Shown one piece after another: positions 17,930 through 26,486 of a stretch of DNA of 64,000 nucleotides; the first letter of the stretch is position 1, and each line of letters opens with the position of its first letter. The DNA comes from Pedobacter sp. WC2423. Its GTDB lineage: Bacteria > Bacteroidota > Bacteroidia > Sphingobacteriales > Sphingobacteriaceae. The DNA lies in the NCBI RefSeq assembly GCF_040822065.1, contig NZ_CP162005.1, positions 2,604,001-2,668,000 on the forward strand, read 5' to 3'. The translations under genes were made by a program, and so were the position numbers. Under the pieces are notes generated by a model. That model was not told the origin of the DNA and did not search any database. It was given only the letters and a program-made list of their open reading frames with translations.

Positions 17930-18880
17930 ATGAAACCTAACCATTTATTTCACAGCATGCTGGTTGTTACGGCTCTCGCCGTGTCCTCCTGCTCTGCTCC
18001 TCAAATGGCCCAGCAAACTCGTCATAATGACGATGTTTATGGTTCAACAGCGAAAGCGGTAGAGTATACCGCACCTGAGCGCACCTATTCGTCGCAATCA
18101 GTAAATGACGGATATAACGATAATGATGATTATTATGGCAGCAGCGATTTATATGCTGACATGGATTATTCTTCCCGTATCAACAGATTTTATTATGGCA
18201 GCCCTTACAGAAGTTATTATGATCCTTTTTATTATGATGGATTTTATGGCGGCGGTTACTCTCCTTATTACTCAGGATTAGGCTTTGGAATGGGATTCGG
18301 TAATGGTTACTATGGTAGTTCATGGGGTTTAGGCTTTGGCTACGGTGGTGGATTTTACTCTCCTTTTTATTCTCCATGGGGATGGGGCGGCGGTTATGGC
18401 GGACTATGGGGCGGAGGCTTCTATGGTGGCGGTTACTACGGCGGAGGCTGGGGTGGCGGTTACTACCGGTCTAACAGCATCTACAGACCAGCTTACAGCA
18501 GAGATACCAGAAGCAGTGGCAATGGTAACTATTCAGGAAGAGCGACCAGTTACGGCAGCAGGGGCAACTACAACGGTTCAGGCGTAAGCAGATCAAATCC
18601 TGACGGAAACAGAAACTATGGAAACAGCAGAGCTGATGGTTATGGAAACGGCAGAAACAGCGGCTACAGCAGAAGCGGTGACAGATCATCTTACGGCCAG
18701 TCTTCTACAAGACCCGACAGATCATCTCAAAGCTATACTCCTCAGCAAAGAGGAAATAGTGAAAGATCATCTTATTCGCCAAGTCAAAGCAGATCATCAG
18801 GCGGTAGCTATGGTGGCGGTGGCGGCGGTGGTGGCAGATCATCAGGCGGTGGCGGCGGCGGACGCAGTGGTAGAAACTAA
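17930..18880 (+). CDS. Gly/Tyr/Ser-rich lipoprotein
   Basis: A 316-aa predicted lipoprotein when started at ATG 17930: signal peptide MKPNHLFHSMLVVTALAVSSC with a lipobox (VSSC). A longer frame begins at 17843, but it would bury the signal peptide. After an acidic region come Tyr/Phe/Gly-rich repeats (FYGGGYSPYYSG, WGGGYGG, GYYGGGWGGGYY) and then an Arg/Ser/Gly-rich tail ending in two poly-Gly runs. The function is unknown; the composition suggests a disordered or aggregating envelope protein. It is followed 24 nt later by the FadL-like porin gene. Confidence 0.8.
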   Translation: MKPNHLFHSMLVVTALAVSSCSAPQMAQQTRHNDDVYGSTAKAVEYTAPERTYSSQSVNDGYNDNDDYYGSSDLYADMDYSSRINRFYYGSPYRSYYDPFYYDGFYGGGYSPYYSGLGFGMGFGNGYYGSSWGLGFGYGGGFYSPFYSPWGWGGGYGGLWGGGFYGGGYYGGGWGGGYYRSNSIYRPAYSRDTRSSGNGNYSGRATSYGSRGNYNGSGVSRSNPDGNRNYGNSRADGYGNGRNSGYSRSGDRSSYGQSSTRPDRSSQSYTPQQRGNSERSSYSPSQSRSSGGSYGGGGGGGGRSSGGGGGGRSGRN

Positions 18881-18904
18881 AACTTATATGTATTTAATAT
18901 CTAA

Positions 18905-20437
18905 ATGAAAAAATTCATAAAAATCTTAGTAGTGGCTATAGTAGGCACTACAGGTAATATCTATGCCCAAAGCATCTACGCAGGTGATGCTTTAAGGTTC
19001 TCACGAACTGACTATGGAAGTTCAGCACGTTTCAAAGGTTTAGGAAACGCGCAAACAAGTTTGGGCGGAGACATCAGTTCTATTGGCGGTAACCCTGCTG
19101 GTTTAGGAATGTTTACCCGCTCAGAATTCAGTGTAACACCAGAATTTAATATTATACAGGCAAATTCAAACTACCTGGGCAAAAACACAAATACTTCTAA
19201 AGACAAGTTTAATTTAAACCAGGCAGCAGCTGTATGGTACAATCCGGTTGTCAGACCAAAAGGCAGTAATTTAAATAAAGGTGTAGTTAGTTTGGTTTTT
19301 GGTATTGGTTATAACAGGAACAATGACTTTAGTATCGAGAATAACTATTCAGGCACAAACACACAGAGTTCTATCGCTACAGACTGGGCTCAGCGTGCAA
19401 GCGGATATACTCCGGGAAGCCTGAATCAGGGAAGTATCGAAAAAGCAGCATTTGACAATTACCTGATTGACAAAGTAAAGGGTACTACTGATCAGTACAT
19501 ACCAGCTACCTCAGCTAATAATAATACACAAAGCCAGAATGAAGTTCGCCGCGGTTCAACATCTGAACTGAATTTCTCAGGAGCAATGAATATCTCTAAC
19601 AACCTTTACCTGGGTGCTAGTATTGGCTTTGTAAACGTACGTTATGAAACAAGTTCTGCTTATTCAGAAACAGGGACTATTGTGAATAACCCATTTGATG
19701 CTACTGATAAATTTAATCAGAAAAATCCATATGCAGGAACTACTTATAATCTGCTTAACATGGTAAACAGCAATACAAGCGGAGCAGGTATTACAGGAAG
19801 GTTAGGTTTAATTTACAAACCTGTTGAAGCGGTAAGATTAGGAGCTACTTTCCAGGCACCAACATGGATGCATATGGAAGTAAATTCAAGTGAGACACTA
19901 GACACTCGTTTTTCCGGCGGTACTCAATTACCATTAGGTGATTACATGAATACTAACTTCAACTATAATGTAAGAACACCTTATAAAGGTTCATTGGGAG
20001 CTAGTTTTATTATTGGTCAAAATGCATTGTTAACCGCTGACGTTGATTATGTAGATTATAAATCTACCAAACTTTCGGAAAGCGATGGTTACCCTGCTGA
20101 TATTATCAGCAATAACAAATTCATTCAAAAAGAGTACACTAGTGCTGTTAACTTCAGAGTCGGTGGAGAATATAAAATCGACCTGTTCAGTTTAAGAGCT
20201 GGTTACGGTTACAGCGGTACACCTTATAAAGTAGATCCAGGTAATTTATCTGCTATCAAATCTTACTCTGGTGGTATTGGTTACCGTATCAATCAATACT
20301 ATGTGGATTTAGCTTATCAGCGTATAGAAACTAATAACTTCTTTAATCCTTATTATCTGGATGATAGTTCTCAACCAATTGCATCTACAAAAGTGGCAAG
20401 AAATAATATCTTCATGACCGTTGGTGTTAGATTCTAA
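18905..20437 (+). CDS. outer membrane protein of the OMPP1/FadL/TodX type
   Basis: A 510-aa outer-membrane beta-barrel. A signal peptide ends at NIYAQ. The N-terminal ALRFSRTDYGSSARFKGLGNAQTSLGGDISSIGGNPAGLGMFTRSEFSVTP is the FadL-type motif ('G.GNA......d.s....NPAGl.....'). The C-terminal residue is Phe (MTVGVRF), as expected for Bam-dependent barrels. The family carries hydrophobic compounds across the outer membrane; the substrate is not predictable. The preceding lipoprotein gene is close enough (24 nt) for co-transcription. Confidence 0.88.
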   Translation: MKKFIKILVVAIVGTTGNIYAQSIYAGDALRFSRTDYGSSARFKGLGNAQTSLGGDISSIGGNPAGLGMFTRSEFSVTPEFNIIQANSNYLGKNTNTSKDKFNLNQAAAVWYNPVVRPKGSNLNKGVVSLVFGIGYNRNNDFSIENNYSGTNTQSSIATDWAQRASGYTPGSLNQGSIEKAAFDNYLIDKVKGTTDQYIPATSANNNTQSQNEVRRGSTSELNFSGAMNISNNLYLGASIGFVNVRYETSSAYSETGTIVNNPFDATDKFNQKNPYAGTTYNLLNMVNSNTSGAGITGRLGLIYKPVEAVRLGATFQAPTWMHMEVNSSETLDTRFSGGTQLPLGDYMNTNFNYNVRTPYKGSLGASFIIGQNALLTADVDYVDYKSTKLSESDGYPADIISNNKFIQKEYTSAVNFRVGGEYKIDLFSLRAGYGYSGTPYKVDPGNLSAIKSYSGGIGYRINQYYVDLAYQRIETNNFFNPYYLDDSSQPIASTKVARNNIFMTVGVRF

Positions 20438-20447
20438 ATATAAAAAC

Positions 20448-20488
20448 ATGAAAAAGCCCTTGCTGAAATTCAGCAAGGGCTTTTTCAT
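20448..20488. terminator. bidirectional terminator between porin and UbiD-type genes
   Basis: A near-complete palindrome with arms 20448-20467 and 20469-20488 (core AAAAAGCCCTTGCTGAA / TTCAGCAAGGGCTTTTT), A-run before and T-run after, between convergent genes. Confidence 0.92.
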
Positions 20489-20499
20489 ATCATAGAAAA

Positions 20500-22308
20500 T
20501 CAAATTTTAAATCTTTCTATTCTTTGCTCTACTTCAGGATCTTTAATCAGTTCAGGCGCATGATGTGGCTTTTTCCTGGCATCGATAATTAAAGGGCCGG
20601 TACAGCCCCAGTGTTTGTTTGTCGTGAACTCTCCTACCCCGTGGATATCTACCGCAGGATTACTTCTGGTAAAAGTTACCCAGACAAAGTTATTGATTGT
20701 CTCAGCTGTAAATTTGGCATCATCACACAACACAATTAAAGCGATTCCATCCAGGTTCTGATCCTTTAACTGAAGATTCAGTGTTGCTACTGCAATAGCT
20801 GCCGCTGCAGCAGTAGTATATTGATCAGCACTAATCGCCAGCACCCCTGGCATCACAAAATGATAAGCGCCAAACGATACCGGTAATGCAAAATCAGCAG
20901 GCAACTCTTCAGACAATATTCTTTTGATATCCCCCGCAGCAGCTAATACAACTTTAGAACCACTGTTCAAACCTTCACCGCTATAATCCAGGGTATCAAT
21001 TGTTGTTTCGGTATGGAAATGCAGATCCCGCTTTAAATCTATACGTGATAAGATATGAGTTAAGAAAACTTCAATATCATGAGTATCCAGAGCTTCATTA
21101 TCTTCCCGCGCTGCTATAAAAACATACTTTGCTAAACTCAGCTGGTTTTTACCCAGAATATGGTTTGCAATTGTCAGTATTTCCTGCGGTCTGCGCTCCT
21201 TAAGAAATGGAGTATATCTTTCACTGCCAATTGCAAACAACAACGGATGTACTCCGGCTGCATCTACTGCATTGACTTCTTTCAGTCCATGTATTTCCTG
21301 TGGCAATGCAGATCCTGTAATTTCATGAATTAATGCACCAAAGCTGGTATCCTCCTGAGGCGGGCGGCCAACAACTGTAAATGACCAGATCGCATCTTCC
21401 TTATGATATACGTTATGTACTTTCATTAAAGGGAAGGGATGAGTGAGGCTATAATAACCTAAATGATCGCCAAACGGGCCTTCCGGTTTATTTTCTTGTG
21501 GATAAACTGTTCCGGTGATAATAAAATCAGCATCAGCTGATAAGCAAAATCCTTCCTCGTCATAAAAATAACGGAAACGACGGTTACCCAATGCGCCTGC
21601 AAATGTCATTTCCGACAAACCTTCTGGCAATGGCATTACTGCTGCAAGCGGATGCGAAGGTGGCCCGCCCACAAAAATACTTACTTTTAGTGGTACTCCT
21701 TTTGCATTAGCCTTAGACTGATGTACGCCTATCCCTCTGTGGATCTGATAATGCAATCCAATTTCTTTATCTTTTATATAATCATTTCCAGCAAGCTGAA
21801 TCCGGTACATGCCGAGGTTAGCATTGAATATCCCGGGCTTATTTACATCTTCTGTATAAACCTGTGGCATTGTAACAAAAGGCCCGCCGTCCATCGGCCA
21901 GTTCACAATCTGTGGTAACTGGCTAATTGTTGTTTTTTTAAATGCAGTCTTAAATAAACGTTGCTGTAATGGCAAAGCCGAAATAGCTGTAAGACCAGCA
22001 CCAGCAAATTTAAATGGGTTTCTGAGCGCCTTTATAGGATCAGAACGCAAATCTACCAGCTGGCTTACACGGGGTAAACTATCCCGAAACATAAACTTGG
22101 ATCTTTCCAAAGTTCCGAATAAATTAGAGACTGCCGGAAATGGGCTTCCTTTAATATTTTCAAAGAATAATGCAGGGCCTTTTTGTTCATACACTCTTAA
22201 ATGTATGGCTGCCATTTCCAAATAAGGATCTACCTCTTCTCTGATACGGAGTAAATGACCATGTTTTTCTAAATCAGCCACACATTCGGCTAAGCTTTTA
22301 TATCCCAT
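20500..22308 (-). CDS. UbiD-family prenyl-FMN-dependent decarboxylase
   Basis: A 602-aa UbiD-type (de)carboxylase; members use prenylated FMN made by UbiX. Typical segments: GHLLRIREEVDPYLEMAAIHLRVYEQKGPALFFENI at the N-terminus, QIHRGIGVHQSKA, the PEGPFGDHLGYYS motif, and VFIAAREDNEAL. In this lineage such genes often act in menaquinone (futalosine or classical) or aromatic acid pathways; I cannot choose. ATG 22308 is preferred over the TTG at 22317 because that TTG is part of the -7 element TACCTTTG. The UbiX gene is 23 kb away at 45.4 kb. Confidence 0.9.
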   Translation of the reverse strand: MGYKSLAECVADLEKHGHLLRIREEVDPYLEMAAIHLRVYEQKGPALFFENIKGSPFPAVSNLFGTLERSKFMFRDSLPRVSQLVDLRSDPIKALRNPFKFAGAGLTAISALPLQQRLFKTAFKKTTISQLPQIVNWPMDGGPFVTMPQVYTEDVNKPGIFNANLGMYRIQLAGNDYIKDKEIGLHYQIHRGIGVHQSKANAKGVPLKVSIFVGGPPSHPLAAVMPLPEGLSEMTFAGALGNRRFRYFYDEEGFCLSADADFIITGTVYPQENKPEGPFGDHLGYYSLTHPFPLMKVHNVYHKEDAIWSFTVVGRPPQEDTSFGALIHEITGSALPQEIHGLKEVNAVDAAGVHPLLFAIGSERYTPFLKERRPQEILTIANHILGKNQLSLAKYVFIAAREDNEALDTHDIEVFLTHILSRIDLKRDLHFHTETTIDTLDYSGEGLNSGSKVVLAAAGDIKRILSEELPADFALPVSFGAYHFVMPGVLAISADQYTTAAAAAIAVATLNLQLKDQNLDGIALIVLCDDAKFTAETINNFVWVTFTRSNPAVDIHGVGEFTTNKHWGCTGPLIIDARKKPHHAPELIKDPEVEQRIERFKI

Positions 22309-22314
22309 CTGGAT

Positions 22315-22322
22315 CAAAGGTA
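22315..22322 (-). promoter_or_regulatory. -7 element (TACCTTTG) immediately before the UbiD-type gene
   Basis: On the minus strand TACCTTTG is separated from ATG 22308 by only 6 nt, so the transcription start would fall at or next to the start codon. This implies a leaderless or near-leaderless mRNA. Confidence 0.55.
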
Positions 22323-22356
22323 TTAAGATTTCTGATTTGTAAAGGTCATTAAAAGA

Positions 22357-22385
22357 GAAAAACCATACTCAGGGCATGGTTTTTC
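22357..22385 (-). terminator. hairpin after dps
   Basis: A 10-bp stem (GAAAAACCAT 22357-22366 with ATGGTTTTTC 22376-22385) downstream of the minus-strand dps gene. The T-rich tail on that strand is short. Confidence 0.6.
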
Positions 22386-22413
22386 AATTATTAAACGAAG
22401 AGCATATGCCCTA

Positions 22414-22893
22414 TTATTTTTTACCAGCAAATGAACGTAACATCCAGGTATTTTTCTCTTTAAACTGCATAAAACGGTTCACCATATCATTGGTACCATC
22501 ATCACCTGCTGCCGAAGTAGCCTCTAACAAATCACGTTCTAATTGAATTAAATGTGCCATATCTTCTAATACAGCATCAACCATAGCTAAATCCTGTAAA
22601 CCAATTGTATTGATTTCTTTAATTCCTGATTCTTTAATATAATCTTCAAAACGGCTGTGTGGTGGTTTTCCTAAAGTTAAAACACGTTCAGCAATTTCAT
22701 CGATAGTCAATTGTGCATTCGTATATAATTCTTCAAATTTAAGGTGCAGTGTGAAAAAATTCTGACCTTTGATATTCCAGTGACATCCTCTTAGCTTTTG
22801 ATAATGAATATGATAGTTTGCAAGATAATCATTCAGCAGATCTACTACTGGCTTAACTTGTTTTTCACTCAAACTAATTTCTTTTGCGTCCAT
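22414..22893 (-). CDS. dps: Dps-family DNA-binding ferritin-like protein
   Basis: A 159-aa Dps protein, forming iron-storing dodecamers that protect DNA in starvation and oxidative stress. The ferroxidase motif is visible: HWNIKG with His38, His50, Glu54, Asp65 and Glu69 in LHLKFEELYTNAQLTIDEIAER. The length is normal. The N-terminus is short and not strongly basic, so direct DNA binding is not certain. Confidence 0.93.
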   Translation of the reverse strand: MDAKEISLSEKQVKPVVDLLNDYLANYHIHYQKLRGCHWNIKGQNFFTLHLKFEELYTNAQLTIDEIAERVLTLGKPPHSRFEDYIKESGIKEINTIGLQDLAMVDAVLEDMAHLIQLERDLLEATSAAGDDGTNDMVNRFMQFKEKNTWMLRSFAGKK

Positions 22894-23077
22894 AATGTAT
22901 TTTTATTTAATTTGTGGATTGTTAATCTATGACAGAATAACATTTACAGGCATTAAATGGTTTTGAAAAAAAACTATATGATACAATAGAGACATATAAT
23001 TGTCGTTTAATACTCAGAATTGAGGCTCTTATATATTATTCGTATAATTGCCTAATTAATCATTCACAAGAACGTTA

Positions 23078-24355
23078 ATGCAAAAATTATATATACCGTT
23101 ATTATTTGGCCTTATCCTGAACGTATCAGCAGTTAAGGCTAATAAGCTAAGAGATTCCATAGGTGTTGAGAATCTGAATGGCAAAAAGCTTATTTTACAC
23201 CAGGTTGCCGCTAAAGACACTTATTACTCCCTTGGGAGAAGATATAATGTAAGCCCGAAGGAAATCATCGCTTACAATGAGAATAAATTCCTCTCTATCG
23301 GAGTTTTGATCAAAGTCCCAACGAATCTACCTTTCTCAGGCCCTGCTACAGTTCCTGCAGCAAAAACAGCGACCACTAAGCACACTACTGAACCTGCTAA
23401 ACAGGCAGCGATCGTAAATAAGCCTGCAGAGAACACTCCTGATCAGGGAAATTCAGAATTTACAGAACATGCGGTTCAACCCAAAGAAAACTTAATGATG
23501 CTGGCCAGACAATATGGTACAACAGTAGCAGACATTAAACGGATCAATGAACTGAAGACTATTAATCTTAAAATTGGCCAGATACTAAAAATGCCGGTAA
23601 AGGCTGGAGCAGAAACAACTTCTTCAACGCCGGTACAGACTGTTCAGGCCAAACCAGCAGTGACTACCCCGGTTACCCCTGCACATCCAACACCTCAGCC
23701 AGCACCAGTTACGGTTCAGGAGAAAAAACCTGAAATTGTAAAAAAATCAGAAACACCTGTGGTTAAATCTGAGCCTGTTACACCGGCAAATCAGGGTACT
23801 CCGGATAAGAATCAATTCTTAGAACATATAGTGGCTTCGAATGAAACCATGTACTCTATTGCCACCAGGTATAACCTGACCCTTGACCAGTTAAAAGCTA
23901 AAAATAATTTAACGACCAATTCTCTTTATGTTGGTCAGAAACTATTGATAAACGGGCAGTATCCTGTTAAAAATGAGCGATCTAATGACTCAGACCCAAA
24001 AGATGCTGACAGTGTAGAATCTGTTAAAAACCCTTCTTTAAGATTACCGGCCAGCCGTTACGGACTGAGTCAGATGGATGAAAAAGGTGCTGGTGTCTGG
24101 ATCACAGATAAAGATTTAGACTCTTCAAAAATGCTGGTACTGCACCGTACTGCACCTATCGGAACCATCATGAAAATTACCAATCCGATGAGCAACAGAT
24201 CTACGTTTGCGAAGGTTGTTGGTAAATTTACTGAGAATGAGTCCACAAAAGATGTTATTATTGTAGTCACAAAAGCGGTAGCCGATGCATTGGGCGCATT
24301 GGACAAAAGGTTTTTGTGCAATTTAACGTACAGTGGACAAGCGAATGAACAATAA
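23078..24355 (+). CDS. LysM cell-wall-binding protein with RlpA-like C-terminal domain
   Basis: A 425-aa exported protein with a signal peptide (to about residue 21). Three LysM peptidoglycan-binding modules are seen at about 39-83, 129-172 and 248-291, each with a 'HxVxxxetxxsiarrynvt...ik..N.l....i.iGq.l.iP' pattern, separated by Pro/Thr/Lys-rich linkers. The C-terminal 100 residues (GVWITDKDLDSSKMLVLHRTAPIGTIMKITNPMSNRSTFAKVVG) resemble the RlpA double-psi beta-barrel, but no catalytic Asp pair is certain. The uridine kinase gene overlaps its 3' end by 11 nt. Confidence 0.85.
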   Translation: MQKLYIPLLFGLILNVSAVKANKLRDSIGVENLNGKKLILHQVAAKDTYYSLGRRYNVSPKEIIAYNENKFLSIGVLIKVPTNLPFSGPATVPAAKTATTKHTTEPAKQAAIVNKPAENTPDQGNSEFTEHAVQPKENLMMLARQYGTTVADIKRINELKTINLKIGQILKMPVKAGAETTSSTPVQTVQAKPAVTTPVTPAHPTPQPAPVTVQEKKPEIVKKSETPVVKSEPVTPANQGTPDKNQFLEHIVASNETMYSIATRYNLTLDQLKAKNNLTTNSLYVGQKLLINGQYPVKNERSNDSDPKDADSVESVKNPSLRLPASRYGLSQMDEKGAGVWITDKDLDSSKMLVLHRTAPIGTIMKITNPMSNRSTFAKVVGKFTENESTKDVIIVVTKAVADALGALDKRFLCNLTYSGQANEQ

Positions 24356-24998
24356 CAAACCCTATATAATAGGTGTTGCCGGAGGTAGTGGTTCAGGAAA
24401 AACATTCTTTTTAAAGTGTTTTCTCCACCATTTCAGTACAGAGGAAGTATGTTTAATCTCCCAGGATGATTATTACAAACCAATTGGAGAACAAAAAGTA
24501 GATGATAACGGATGGGTCAATTTTGACCTGCCGGAGGGAATTGATGACTCCAAATTACTGGAAGATTTAAAATTGCTGATTGACGGTAAGTCAATCTCAA
24601 GAAAAGAATATACTTTCAACATTAATGAGGAAAGCGCACGTTTAATGAATATAACAAGTGCACCAATTATTATCGTAGAAGGTTTATTTGTATTTCATTA
24701 CCCAGAGTTGTCTCAATTATTTGACCTGAAAATATTCATGGATGCAGATGAAGAAATCACACTTAACCGCAGAATCTCAAGAGATGAGATAGAACGTGGT
24801 TATACCCGTGATATGATTATGTACCAATGGGTTAACCACGTTATGCCTGCTTACAAACAATTTCTGCTTCCTTATAAAGAATCTTGTCAGAAAATTATCA
24901 TTAACAATAAGCATGTGGCAGAAGATATTATTGCCACTTCTAAAGAGATATCAGACGAATTAAAAGAAACTGTTCTGAGTTCACAGCGATCAGTTTAG
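24345..24998 (+). CDS. udk: uridine kinase family protein
   Basis: A 217-aa nucleoside kinase of the uridine kinase / phosphoribulokinase fold; it would phosphorylate uridine or cytidine for salvage. The P-loop GGSGSGKT is at residues 13-20, SQDDYYKP follows, and the lid region RRISRDEIERGYT is typical. ATG 24345 gives a standard start; a frame extension to GTG 24333 is less likely. It overlaps the LysM gene (start) and, on the opposite strand, the end of scoB by 9 nt. Some family members are not true uridine kinases, so substrate is inferred. Confidence 0.85.
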   Translation: MNNNKPYIIGVAGGSGSGKTFFLKCFLHHFSTEEVCLISQDDYYKPIGEQKVDDNGWVNFDLPEGIDDSKLLEDLKLLIDGKSISRKEYTFNINEESARLMNITSAPIIIVEGLFVFHYPELSQLFDLKIFMDADEEITLNRRISRDEIERGYTRDMIMYQWVNHVMPAYKQFLLPYKESCQKIIINNKHVAEDIIATSKEISDELKETVLSSQRSV

Positions 24999-25649
24999 AT
25001 CCATTTCTTTCACATCTGCCTCAGCAAACAACTTTCCTGAGGTAGATTGTTTAATAAAGTCAACGCTTACACCCGGTGCTCTTTCAATTAATCTGAAACC
25101 GCCCTCTGGTAAAATATCAAGCACTGCCAATTCTGTAACTACTTTCCTGATACAATTTACACCTGTTAAAGGCAAACTGCATTTTGGTAATAATTTACTT
25201 TCCCCTGCTTTATTGATATGCTGCATCGCTACAATAATATTTTTTGCTGAAGCTACTAAATCCATTGCGCCCCCCATTCCTTTTACCATTTTTCCAGGGA
25301 TTTTCCAGTTGGCAATATCTCCGTTTTCAGAAACTTCCATTGCACCTAATATGGTCAGGTCAATTTTCTGACTTCTGATCATACCAAAGCTCATCGCTGA
25401 ATCGAAAATTGAAGAACCAGGTAAAGTAGTAATGGTTTGTTTGCCTGCGTTGATCATATCAGCATCCTCTTCACCTTCAAAAGGAAAAGGGCCCATACCC
25501 AGCAAACCATTTTCGGATTGCAGTACAACATTGATTCCATCAGGGATATAATTTGCGACCAGTGTAGGAATACCAATTCCTAAATTCACATAGTAACCGT
25601 CTTTTATTTCTTTAGCGATACGTCTCGCAATTCCGTTCTTATCTAACAT
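24990..25649 (-). CDS. scoB: 3-oxoacid CoA-transferase subunit B
   Basis: A 219-aa beta subunit of succinyl-CoA:3-ketoacid CoA-transferase, which moves CoA from succinyl-CoA to acetoacetate. The catalytic Glu lies in LQSENGLLGMGPFPFEGEEDAD. The opening IARRIAKEIKDGYYVNLGIGIPTLVANYIP is typical of the subunit. It is paired with scoA 14 nt upstream. Confidence 0.94.
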   Translation of the reverse strand: MLDKNGIARRIAKEIKDGYYVNLGIGIPTLVANYIPDGINVVLQSENGLLGMGPFPFEGEEDADMINAGKQTITTLPGSSIFDSAMSFGMIRSQKIDLTILGAMEVSENGDIANWKIPGKMVKGMGGAMDLVASAKNIIVAMQHINKAGESKLLPKCSLPLTGVNCIRKVVTELAVLDILPEGGFRLIERAPGVSVDFIKQSTSGKLFAEADVKEMDLN

Positions 25650-25663
25650 AAATATTTGATTGG

Positions 25664-26365
25664 TTAATTACGCGGTCTTACTGTGCGCTGCTCTATTCTT
25701 TTCTCGTAACCTGAACCCTGGAAAATACGGTGTACATAAACACCCGGTGTATGAATATGATCCGGATCAAGTTCACCTGGTTCTACCAATTCCTCTACCT
25801 CAGCAATTGTAATTTTACCTGCCATAGCCATGACCGGATTAAAATTGCGGCTTGTAGAGCGGAAAACAAGATTTCCTGCGGTATCACCTTTCCACGCTTT
25901 CACGATCGCAAAATCTGCATCAAAAGCATATTCCATCAGGTAATCCTTTCCATTAAAATTTCTGGTTTCTTTACCTTCTGCAACTTCTGTACCCACACCA
26001 GCAGGTGTATAAATTACAGGCATGCCATAACCAGCCGCCATACAGCGGGTCGCTAAAGTTCCCTGAGGGATCAGTTCAACTTCTAATTCTCCACTTAACA
26101 ACTGACGCTCAAATTCTGCGTTCTCTCCTACATAAGAAGAAACCATTTTCTTTACCTGCCTGGTTTTCAGTAAAAGGCCAATTCCGAAATCGTCTACACC
26201 AGCATTGTTAGAAATGCAGGTAAGCTCCTTTACGCCCTTTTTTACCAATGCGGCAATACACTTCTCAGGAATACCACAAAGTCCGAAACCTCCAAGCATA
26301 ATGGTCTGTCCGTCTATAATATCGCGGATTGCTTCATCGGCATCCGCTACTCTCTTATTGATCAT
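25664..26365 (-). CDS. scoA: 3-oxoacid CoA-transferase subunit A
   Basis: A 233-aa alpha subunit of the same CoA-transferase. The glycine-rich [20 protein letters not shown] and [14 protein letters not shown] motifs are diagnostic. First gene of the scoAB pair; it is divergent from the MORN/hydrolase gene and shares with it an intergenic region carrying a 17-bp inverted repeat. With the thiolase at 6.8 kb it completes acetoacetate use. Confidence 0.94.
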   Translation of the reverse strand: MINKRVADADEAIRDIIDGQTIMLGGFGLCGIPEKCIAALVKKGVKELTCISNNAGVDDFGIGLLLKTRQVKKMVSSYVGENAEFERQLLSGELEVELIPQGTLATRCMAAGYGMPVIYTPAGVGTEVAEGKETRNFNGKDYLMEYAFDADFAIVKAWKGDTAGNLVFRSTSRNFNPVMAMAGKITIAEVEELVEPGELDPDHIHTPGVYVHRIFQGSGYEKRIEQRTVRPRN

Positions 26366-26433
26366 ATATTTGGTTTGCCCGCTAAATTATAGATAAAAAC
26401 AACCCCTGCAAAATATTAATATTTTTTATTACA

Positions 26434-26441
26434 TAGATTTG
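26434..26441 (+). promoter_or_regulatory. -7 element (TAGATTTG) of the MORN/hydrolase gene
   Basis: TAGATTTG fits TAnnTTTG and overlaps the left arm of the adjacent inverted repeat, so a protein bound there would block it. No -33 match. Confidence 0.45.
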
Positions 26442-26477
26442 TTTACAAACAATTTCGTAAAATTGTTTGTAAACAAA
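26438..26477. promoter_or_regulatory. 17-bp perfect inverted repeat, candidate operator
   Basis: Arms TTTGTTTACAAACAATT (26438-26454) and its exact reverse complement (26461-26477) with spacer TCGTAA. Each arm also contains a near-palindrome GTTTACAAAC. It lies in the 121-bp region between divergent scoA and the MORN/hydrolase gene and overlaps a -7 element. It could bind a dimeric or tetrameric repressor; as an RNA it would also form a hairpin in the short leader. Confidence 0.75.
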
Positions 26478-26486
26478 ATATGCTGA

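Noticed and set aside
18180..18908. Several long open frames in the Gly-rich lipoprotein gene on both strands
   Set aside because: They are produced by the low-complexity codon repeats of the real gene (GGN, TAY, AGN) and have no start context or domain.
22309..22317. TTG start for the UbiD-type gene
   Set aside because: The TTG is part of the -7 element TACCTTTG; ATG 22308 is the better start.
24990..24998. Convergent overlap of udk and scoB as a regulatory antisense arrangement
   Set aside because: A 9-nt overlap of two stop regions is common in compact genomes and gives no sign of a special function.
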